NCBI GenBank assembly: GCA_016584305.1
Contig: JACEEZ010022711.1
Span: 96,664-160,663, forward strand
Direction: 5' to 3'
Origin: Chionoecetes opilio
Lineage: Eukaryota > Arthropoda > Malacostraca > Decapoda > Majidae
Length of the DNA stretch: 64,000 nt
Shown: in pieces, positions 22,187 through 30,776 of the stretch
Layout of the letters: each line of letters begins with the position of its first letter
How positions within the stretch are numbered: position 1 is the stretch's first letter
Made by a program: the position numbers and the translations under genes
Notes under the pieces: model-generated
What the model was told of the DNA's origin: nothing
Databases searched by the model: none
The model's input: the letters and a program-made list of their open reading frames with translations, nothing else

Positions 22187-22398
22187 GTGAGTCCAGCCAC
22201 CACTTGAATACCTTAACCTCTCTGTCTTCTTTAATGCAGGTGTCAGACAACTGATTTTTTTCATTTGTGAAGACTTACAGTTTAGGTTAGGTGAGATTTT
22301 GCAATAAATGCAGGCGTTGCAAAGTCCTGTTATGCATTAACACAAATTTGCTTGAGCATGTAGATGTGGACATTCACGTATTGATAAATAAAATTTCA

Positions 22399-24965
22399 AT
22401 CAATCAAACGTAGGGGGCATACGCCGGGGGTCGCTTCGCCTCGCCAACCCGACGACGCCACTCCCGGGGGCCACCACGCGCGAGTTCCCATGCAGGCTCC
22501 CTTCCCATATCAAGCAACTCTCGACAGGAAACATCAACTTGCCTCAGCCACGAGTCTTGTGGTCGCCCCCTTGGCCTCCTCCACGCCGGATTGTCTCTTA
22601 CAGATACAACCGATGGGAAGGATCGGTTTCAGGGTAACGTGCCTATTGCCTATATAGCCGAAATTGGCGCTGTCGGACTATGCAGGTAATAGGCCTCGAT
22701 TCAGTCTCACGGTGCAGTCGTTGATTTGACACGCAATCATCCCAGCGATACCCTATGATTCTACGAAGACACTTATTACCAAAGGCATCGATTCGCCCCT
22801 TCAAGTCGCTATTTAATGTCCATGTCTCACAACCATAGAGTAAGACAGGGATCATAAGCGACTTGAAAATCCGGATCTTTTTCCTCCTCCACAGGTACCG
22901 ACAACGCCAAATACTCGTTCTGAGCGAGTCCATAACACCGTGGGCAAAGACTACTGTATACTGGACTTGCATATACTCGTGCCCCGCGCCAACCCGCCCA
23001 TGACCAGTGGAGGCCAGTTTTGCGATTCCTGACATTTTCGAACATCACTCCCATCTCCCTTCCTATGGTTTATCAGTATAAATGATATACCGTTGTCTTC
23101 TTAAATGTTTGTTCTATAATATTCTCAAATATTAAACAGTAAAATACACTAAAGAAATGTTATTATGAGAGAGTGAAAAAATATGCATGAACTCAATATT
23201 CACTTAAGCTCTTCGCCATTTAATATTTTGCAAGAAAACATTTTACATGAAACATAGCAATATAAGCGAATTTTCATTAGCTTTCCATTGATATATTTCG
23301 TTTTCTGATAAATGGATCAGAACCATGCATAAATTAGCGTTAACTAAATAAATAACCTCATCAATCGGGTAAATTACCCGATTGATGATGTAATTGTTTT
23401 AGTTAACGCTAATTTATGAATAGTACTAATTCATTTATCAGAAAACGAAATATATCAATGGAAAGCTAATAACATTCCGCTTCTATTGATATGTTTCATG
23501 TAAAATGTTTTCTCGCAAAATATCAAATGGCGAAGAGTTTAAGTGTCATATTAAGTTCATGTATATTTCTTCACTCTCGCATAATGGCATTTCTTTAGTG
23601 TATTTTACTGTTTTTTATTTGATAATATTATAGAACAAACATTTACGAAGATAACGGTATATCATTTATACTGATAAACCTTAGGAAGGGAGATGGGAGT
23701 GATGTTCGAAAATGTCAGGAATCTCAAAACTGGCCTCCACTGGAAATAACCCAAACTGAGTAGCAAGTCCAGTATACAGTAGTCTTTGCCGTGGGCTATG
23801 CCAATCCGCCTTAAGACTTCTTGACGTGACCCACCGTCATTATGGACTGCGCTACCAAGGTCTATAATACTTGCCAAGATCTCAATGTCCTCTTTGCATG
23901 CATGGGCAGATTGTACTGTTTCATCTAGTAAGTCTCCAAACACCTGGACCTTGGTCTTGAGCCAGGGGACCTCAAGTCCCAAAGGCTTTGCCTCCTCGTG
24001 CAGCGCCTCGAGAGCCATAACCAGGACCTCCAGCAACTCAGGAAAGATTACTGCATCATCGGCAAAAACAGGATAAGTGATATTGGTCTTGCTGAGGGAT
24101 GCTCCACAATAACTTTGATCTACAACTTTGCCCAATACCCAGTCCATACAATTGTTGAAAAGTGATGGGGCAAGGACACACCCTGGCTTCATTCCTATAT
24201 TCACAGGAAAAAAGCTGGATACACCTCCCCCACACTTCACAGCACTCTCAGTCCCAGAGTACAGACCAGTCATCAAATCAATAGTCCTTGCAGGAATCTC
24301 GCGAAGTCGCAGAAGTTCCCAGAGTGACTCACGATGCACTGAGTTCAACGCCTTCTTGAGATCAACATAGGCTGCAAGCATCCCCTGTCGAAACTCGTGT
24401 CGGTGTTCCACCATGACACGAAGCGCTAGGATACGGTCCGTTGTTGACTTGCCTGGCGTGATCCCAGACTGCTGAGGTCTCTGATGCTACAGTAGATGGC
24501 TGCGGATCCGTGTCAGCAATAGATGGGGAATGTAATACCGCTGTAATTGTTGCAGTCCTGACGGTCCCCTTTCTCTTTCCAGATAGGGACAACCAGCCCC
24601 CTTTTCCAATTAAGAGGAATGGTATCTGATTGCCACACGGCAGTCAGGACAGCATGCAACCCGTGGATCATGGCCTCACCCCCAGCTGCTTAGAGGAGCT
24701 CCGCACTGATATTACAAACACCAACTGCCTTACCCCCCCTCAACTTTGCTACAGCCTCTCTGACTTCGTCAAGAGAGGCTGCGGTTTCGTAAATGGGAGG
24801 ATCGGCATCCACTGCCCGTAAGCCTGTGGTGTGAAACTGTTAAACTGGCGGTGCCTGCCCGTCGAATCACTCATGGGATAAACCACCGTAAAGTTCTTCG
24901 TGTGGGCTCCTGGAACGTTCTGAGCCTCTCAGACAAATAATGTCCACTGTAAAATAGTATGTCCA
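22399..24965 (-). mobile_element. RTE-like LINE copy B, split by a foldback element
   Basis: The 3' end is at the left, with a (TTGA)n tail (22399-22413). C-terminal coding follows (YGCETWTL, LRRIIGYRWDDCVSNQRLH), then the foldback at 22945-23788. RT follows from 24414 down (AAYVDLKKALNSVHRESLWE, CVLAPSLFNNCMDWV, FADDA). Upstream of that is an N-terminal RT segment near 24640-24860 (NISAELLK) reaching towards the endonuclease. It is the longest copy in the window and has many stops. Confidence 0.75.
22945..23788. mobile_element. Palindromic foldback element, 844 bp
   Basis: The left end CAAAGACTACTGTATACTGG is mirrored at the right end. The two halves are inverted copies over about 420 bp each, meeting at CGGGTAAATTACCCG near 23368. 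It interrupts RTE copy B and is flanked by CCGTGGG at 22938-22944 and 23789-23795, matching the single CCGTGGG in other RTE copies. The target duplication is therefore 7 bp (8 bp if the terminal C is not part of the element). There is no coding capacity. Confidence 0.85.
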
Positions 24966-25136
24966 TTTTAGCTCAGGTGGGTTAATTTCTAATCACTTTT
25001 AACCGACTCTTCCTATACATAGAAGCTAATTAAATTGACTCACAAAAGGGGCTATATAGTATATAGTTGCTGATTCCTCTATATTATGAGTCTATAATAT
25101 CTGATTAGGATATTTGTTTTGAGCTTCAGTGCTTAG
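24966..25136. other. Intron 2 sequence
   Basis: Short AT-rich spacer between RTE copy B and the SINE pair; nothing recognised. Confidence 0.4.
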
Positions 25137-25615
25137 TGTAATGCGAGAAAGTACCTAGACGACCGCTGACCAAGCGAATATATCAGTATGGTCTAGTCAC
25201 TCTAGTGCTACCGTCATTGACTGGTTTCGTCGAAGGGAGATGTCTAAACTGTGCGGGTTCGAGTCCTGCCACGATCAATATATAATAATAAGGGGAAATA
25301 GATATATTCCCCGAATTGTGATTGTTACCCGTCAGTGCGTCTGTGGAAAGACTCCCCTGACGGGATTCATAAGGGATAATAGAGGGCCCATTGTAGTGTT
25401 ACGCTTTGTCGGTCCTCAGGTATGCACATGGAAAATTACATTAGTTCCATGTCTCCTGCCCTCATGAACCGTCAGACTCCTTTCTAGTCATAAGGGCTGC
25501 AGCTCCTCCTTCGGTATCCCCTTCAGAATAACATCACACCGACAGAAGTGAGAAGTGAAAGTGAAAGTGGTTCAAGAAGTGGCTATCACGGCATAATAAT
25601 ATTACGGGCGGTACA
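25137..25615 (+). repeat. tRNA-derived SINE, copy 1
   Basis: A tRNA-like head holds TATGGTCTAGTC (A-box-like) and GGGTTCGAGTCCTGCC (B box, near 25258). A 3' body ending GGGCGGTAC is shared with copy 2. The B box is the internal polymerase III promoter element. The tRNA cloverleaf is not intact. A 60-bp segment after the B box is absent from copy 2. Confidence 0.6.
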
Positions 25616-25825
25616 GTGGTGGCAGTGATGTAGATGAGTGTCCCCTGAGGAAGTGTACATAGAGAACGGAGACAGAAGGTGTCCAAAAGGGTGATATATC
25701 ATCGCGAACTTATGAAAATCGCTCCTCCAAGAGACAAAGTCTAAGAAAATGTGTTTCGATGCATGCTACCGTAATAGAAGACATCATAATTCGTGAAACA
25801 AATCTTAAAGCAGGAGAAAAAGCTA

Positions 25826-26236
25826 TGTAATGCGATAAAGTACCTAAACGACCGCTGACCAAGTGGATATATCAGTTTGGTTTAGTGGCACCGTAACTGA
25901 CTGTGGTTTCGTCGGAGGGCAATGTCTGAGCCGTGCGAGTTCGAGTCCTGCCAAGATCAATATAGTGCGTCTGTGAAAAGATTCTTCTGACGGGATTCAT
26001 AAGGGATAATAGAGGGCCCAGGGTAGTGTAGGGCTCTGTCAGTCCTCAGGTATGCCCATGGAACATTACATGAATTCCCTGTCCCAGCCCCATGAACAGT
26101 CAGCCTCATTTCTAGTCATGAGGGCTGCAGCTTCTCCATCGGTATCCCCTTCAGAGTAACCTCACGACGACAGAAGAGAGAAGTGAAAGTGGTTCAAGAA
26201 GTGGCTGTCACGGCATAAATACTTATGGGCGGTACA
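25826..26236 (+). repeat. tRNA-derived SINE, copy 2
   Basis: Direct copy of 25137-25615, from TGTAATGCGA to GGGCGGTAC, with the same B box (GAGTTCGAGTCCTGCC near 25938) and TTTGGTTTAGTGGC as the A-box region. The two copies lie head to tail, separated by 210 bp. Confidence 0.6.
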
Positions 26237-26339
26237 CGTAGAAAACCTAGTTCTTCAACAATCAACAAGACACACTTTAGACAAATGCACCTTCTTCATC
26301 AGTAGTATTCAGCTGATTCCCTTCAAAATACCAACCACT

Positions 26340-26655
26340 GGTAGGGTACGCCGTAGGTCCAATGAAAAGTGAAATATAGATTATTTCGAATTTGGCAGGG
26401 TGTTTTCTTATGTAAAATTGAATTTTAAGGGTGGTTTGTCCTCTTCAACTTTTTGGTTTGAGCACTTCTTGCTATGCAAAAATGGACTTTTATATTTATA
26501 TGCAAAACATAGCTTAAAGTGCGATTTTGCATAGTAAGAATTGCTCAAATGCAAAAATGGAACAAGATAAAATCGTCTTAGAATTCCATTTAACATAGGA
26601 AATTAGCATGCCAAAGTTGAGAAAAAGAATTTTTGTTATACGGCGTACCCTAACC
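26340..26655. repeat. MITE-like double end of the same transposon
   Basis: This sequence alone is a foldback. The left arm has the terminal GGTAGGGTACGCCGTA and an internal GAGCACTTCTTGCTATGCAAAA-like segment. The right arm has the inverse (TTTTGCATAGTAAGAATTGC) and ends TACGGCGTACCCTAACC. It looks like a complete short non-autonomous copy, placed directly upstream of the coding region. Confidence 0.65.
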
Positions 26656-26675
26656 AGGGTACCAAAATAGTTGGA

Positions 26676-28199
26676 TTGGGTTACGATGGGAGGAAGGACA
26701 AGACCAGGGCGATGGTGCCCGACAGCTATGGGAAACTGCACCCAAGGTTGATCAGGGAGGAGCATGTGTCAGTGACAGAGGAGCCATCTGGAAGGTACCT
26801 TTGGCACTTTGTACCAGAGGACCCGGTGCCACCTGAGAAGCCTGCGTTCAAGGTGGCTCAGGCTCTCTATGATCTGCTGGTGACATACGACTCCACCGAC
26901 TCACTGATCGTACTGCAAGGTGACTCAACTAGGGCCAACACGGGGTGGAAGGGTGGTACTCACGCCCATTTGGAGAAGATGCTGGGACGCAAGCTCTTCT
27001 GGAGTATATGCGTGTTGCACACAAACGAGTTGCCCCTGCGCCACCTTATCACCAGCATCGACGGGCCTACCTCATCTGACACTGGCTTCACGGGTCCAGT
27101 GTGCAGTCTGCTGTCCAGCGTGAATGAGATGCAGTACAACTCAGAGTTCAGAGGAGTGCCAGGCGGTGAAGATCTCACGAAGATACCGGAGTATATCTTG
27201 GTCAACATGTCCACTGACCAGCAGGTCTCCTACCAGCTGGTCCAGGCTGTGAAGCGGGGCGTTCCCCCGTCCGAGCTGCAGGAGATCAAGTGTGGCAAGG
27301 TGTCCCACTCCAGATGGCTCACCACAGCCCAGTCGCTCGTGTACATGTGGACCAGAAAGCATGGACTGACTGGCAAAGAACTGAACACCCTGGAAATCCT
27401 AGTCAAGTACTGCCTGCAGGTGTACTTCAAACTCTACTACGACATCAAGGTTCACCACAGACTAGAGGACGGCCCCAAGCACATCCTCACACAGCTCAGA
27501 GTGATGAGGTCGCAGCCCAAGAAGGTTCAAACAGCTGTGACCTTCTACGTGCGGACAGGAGCATGGTTTGCACACTCAGAATGTATCCTCCTCTCGCTGA
27601 TGGCGAGTCAGAGTGAGGACGACCGCAGGTTTGCCGTGACCCAGATTTTGAAGCTGACGGCTGGCGAGAAGTATGGGGACACCAGTGTAAGACCTCGCAT
27701 CACACCCAAAGAGATTTTCATCCTATCTAGACACTTTGCAAGTACCAACTACAAGGTTATTGACTATACAAAGCGCCGCCACGTCAGCACGAACTAGGCG
27801 GACTCGAACCGCTGACCGAATGCGCAGGGACGCTGCACATTGCGAGGTCACGTCTCTACCAACCTTGCCACCCTGACGGGCTCCATCACACCCAAGCTGA
27901 ACTTGTCAGCCACCAGCTTGCAGACACTGATCAGCTGGCAGCCTGGCCAGGTGCACGAGCCGGCATTCACCTGTTCACTGTCCGGGGATCAGATCCAGGA
28001 GATCCTGGTCAAGCCGTACGAGGTTCCGGAGTTCTCTATCCACACTCAGAGCACCGAAAGAGTCGTGAAGCAGGTGACAGAGGCTGCGGCAGCAGTGGTG
28101 GGGCAGCAGGCCAGAGACGGGTTCATCCGGGCTCGGGCCCACCACCGGGAGACCATGCCCTGCTTCAGGTCTAAGAAGGACATGATGGACACGTTCTAG
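26676..28199 (+). pseudogene. Transposase-like protein, SINE-interrupted
   Basis: Open from at least 26676 to 27709 (first ATG 26712), then resumed at 27884-28199. Together this is about 450 residues once the SINE is discounted. Key segments are LGYDGRKDKTRAM, EEHVSVTEEPSGRYLWH, IVLQGDSTRANTGWKGG, ICVLHTNELPLRHLITSIDG, KVSHSRWLTTAQ, FSIHTQSTERVVKQVTEAAA and QARDGFIRARAHHRE. I recognise these as a large, unnamed protein family multiplied in many arthropods and cnidarians. GDSTRANTG and HTQSTERVVK could be the Asp and Glu of an RNase H-like core (inference). Codon usage is GC-rich and unlike the surroundings. Family members usually start well before DGRKD, so the N-terminus is missing or in another exon. 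A polyadenylation signal (AATAAA, 28304) follows. Confidence 0.7.
27710..27883 (-). repeat. tRNA-derived SINE inside the transposase-like gene
   Basis: Flanked by the exact 12-bp duplication CATCACACCCAA (27698-27709 and 27884-27895). The minus strand reads GTCAGGGTGGCAAGGTTGGT (A-box region) and AGCGGTTCGAGTCCGCC (B box). The host protein reads ITPK before and ITPKLNLSATSL after the duplication, so excision in silico restores the frame. The SINE brings a stop at 27795-27797. It is 174 bp and is a different family from the pair at 25137. Confidence 0.85.
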
Positions 28200-28303
28200 G
28201 CCAACGTAGAGGCTGTGACACTGTGATGTAGTGCCTGATGAACCAACTGATCAGAAAGAACTTACCACGCTAGTCATTTGGAACTCATATTGGTGCATGA
28301 TGC

Positions 28304-28309
28304 AATAAA
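28304..28309 (+). terminator. Polyadenylation signal AATAAA
   Basis: AATAAA 105 bases after the stop of the transposase-like gene, before the right terminal arm. A plausible 3' end for that gene. Confidence 0.4.
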
Positions 28310-28513
28310 CAGGACCAACCGGACACTGCGTACTCATTTAAGCATTATTCGATAAGGGTGCAATATAAAACTGCGATTTTGCATAGTAAGAATTGCTCAA
28401 ATGCAAAAATAAAATTGGATAAAATCGTCTTAGAATTCCATTTTACATAGGAAATTGGCATGCAAAAGTTGATAATTTTTTGTTTTTTTATACGGCGTAC
28501 CCTACCAACCAGT

Positions 28514-29823
28514 CTTGAGCTTTCCTTTACCAAGGATTTTCATTGAAAAGTTCTTCCGTGAAACTTAATGTTTTGTTTTCTTTTCCAAAATGAAAGGGGC
28601 TTGTGTTTTCAAATGTTGCCTCTTATGTGCTTTTCGAATAGGGGGAGGGGAGGGGGATACGCAGCATTTCTGAAATTGTGAAATCAAAGGTTATACATGT
28701 CATCAAATCCACTTCTATAATCGGTTGTTACAAATCTCTTTACAACCATTGTAGTGTTAGATCTTTTGGTATCTTCTACAGCTATTTTCATGAGTCACCT
28801 CTGAGGTTGCCTATTACACACTCCATATCAACATCCCAGTACACAGATTTCCTTTACTTCTTATTCTATCCATCTTGCAACCATATTTTCCAGCATATAA
28901 GACGCGCCCATATTTCACAAGGATATTTTGTGGAACGATTTTTTATTCCTATATTTATTGAAAGATTTTGTAACATACACAGCAACAGTGGATTTTCTAA
29001 TAACAATAGAGTACAGTTAAACATGCTATAACAGAGTCTTAGTAAAAAACTAAATAATCTATGATATTAGAACAGCAGAGATGTTTGAACACAGAGAAAA
29101 AAGAACATTGGCCTTGTGGTTCCATTGCGTAGGCAAAATCGTCGATTTGGAATCTTTGTTTACATCGCGAGATTCACAGGTGAAGTTATCTGCTTATTTC
29201 TGTTTTTAGCAGTAAAAACAATCTACTAACAGTTACTTTTCAAAATAGTGATAAGGTTTAAGGTTTCATAGATCAAGATACTTCAATGAATAAAGATTAT
29301 GTGGTGGAATATCAACCGAGAGACAGCTTAACACATTGGAGCCTTCTCACATCAGTCACCATCTTTATTTTGGTATGTTACCTTCAAGATTCTGTTCACC
29401 GCTTGAGCTAAGGTCTCTACTTCGTTCTGTGGTAATAATGGAAGAAAACTACCTCTGATGACCGTTTTTCTCTTACCAATCAATATGGGAAGAATCAAAA
29501 TTTCTTCAGATCAAATTGCTGTCCTTTGGCGTTTTCAAGGCAAAGGCATGGTGGTGATAAGGTCAGGAGATAATGTTCTCATTAGGCATGTTTAGTTTCA
29601 TATTAAGTCCAAATCCAAGGTCAATATTGTGCATTGAAAATATGCGGGACCTAATATTCTTACATATTTGATTATGTTACTGTGTGATGGTGATGCAGTG
29701 TTATATAAGTAATGTGCAGTAATTATCGGCATTGAGGAAGCAGGATTATGACATGAGGAATGAAGGAGATGTACACTCAACCCTCGGCTATCACGTTTTA
29801 CAGCTATCACGCATACGTAAATG
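28514..29823. other. Intron 2 sequence without a recognised feature
   Basis: Moderately AT-rich. No frame with family resemblance and no terminal repeats found on either strand. The sequence AAATG before 29824 may be part of an 8-bp hAT target (CGTAAATG). Confidence 0.4.
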
Positions 29824-29987
29824 CAGGGGCGTGCACAGGGAGGGGGGGCCCTTGGGTGCTTCAGCCCCTGCCCTTTTCACTAAAAGTGCCCTTTTCGTCG
29901 AGAATAGGCTTCAATCATATAAACATTCTATTGAAAATATATTTCAAATTCAATCCTTTTATCATTTTCTGGGAGGTGGAGCGCACT

Positions 29988-29990
<3 letters not shown>

Positions 29991-30055
<65 letters not shown>

Positions 30056-30070
30056 TGTGTGTGTGTGTGT
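29991..30070. repeat. (GT)n microsatellite
   Basis: Eighty bases of GT with two interruptions, inside the 5' untranslated part of the hAT element. Confidence 0.95.
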
Positions 30071-30776
30071 CGCCAGGCACCTCCATTGAGTTATCTTTCG
30101 TAATGAATTATATATCTTGCCTTATTATTATATATTTATTTCTACCACTAGGTCATTGATTTATATTTGCTCTGACGTTGGCCTGTATATGAAATTGAAT
30201 TAAGTTACCTTGTGAGTTAATGGACAGTGTATTCTTATTAAAGTGAATTGGCATCTGCTGTGCGTGAGTGAGGAGGTGTTGCTGCAGGCAGCGTTGGGTC
30301 GTGAACTCAGATATGTGTGGGTTCTTGCCTTGAATTGATGTTGGTTGCTTTGTTTCTGGCAAAGCGTTATTCCTTGTGTTGTTCAGGCATATTTAATAGT
30401 CTGATTGGGGTATTTTTCCCTCTTGCTTTGACAGCTGCAGTTGTTGGGGAGTGTGTGAGCTGAATTGGTCTTGGTTCATTGATTTTTTTGTTACCGTTAA
30501 CGTTAAGGGTGACGGGAGAGGCCCCAGAGGGAGACGTTGGCAGTTGGAGAAGTCATAATTTTAGTGTATATTTCTTTGTGTCAAGCATATTTCTGTTTCT
30601 TGTTTCTTGTAGTTTCCTGAGGGGGAACGTTGATTGCGTTTCACATTTTCCTCATTTTCGTTCGAGTTTAACCCTCTTTAGTTAGTATTACTCGTTTAGT
30701 AAATCAGTGAGACAATTAATTTTGTGGTATCACCTCAACATATAAGGTCACTTTGTTTTTTAATTCCATAACTAAA

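Larger units (their letters stand above)
26333..28513 (+). mobile_element. TIR-bounded unit with a transposase-like gene of an unnamed family
   Basis: The outer ends are GGTAGGGTACGCCGTA (26340-26355) and its inverse (28491-28506). They are flanked by AACCACT (26333) and AACCAGT (28507), an imperfect 7-bp duplication. A 137-bp right-arm sequence is present twice in direct orientation, at 26518-26655 and 28373-28506. The left arm (26340-26505) is its degraded inverse. The coding region lies between the two right arms. I infer a cut-and-paste DNA transposon; the superfamily is not assigned. A 6-7 bp target is reminiscent of Dada elements, but this is only a suggestion. Confidence 0.65.

Noticed and set aside
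27290..27616. 108-codon frame in another phase over the transposase-like gene
   Set aside because: Overlap shadow; the 26676 frame holds all family motifs and the codon bias.
27750..27860. tRNA gene inside the transposase-like ORF
   Set aside because: The B box is perfect, but the segment is bounded by a 12-bp target duplication and lacks a cloverleaf; it is a SINE.
29991..30070. Open frames of repeated Cys-Val across the GT tract
   Set aside because: Products of dinucleotide translation, not genes. The same applies to the Arg-Glu frame at 59562-59754 and the Ile or Leu frames at 62720-62813.
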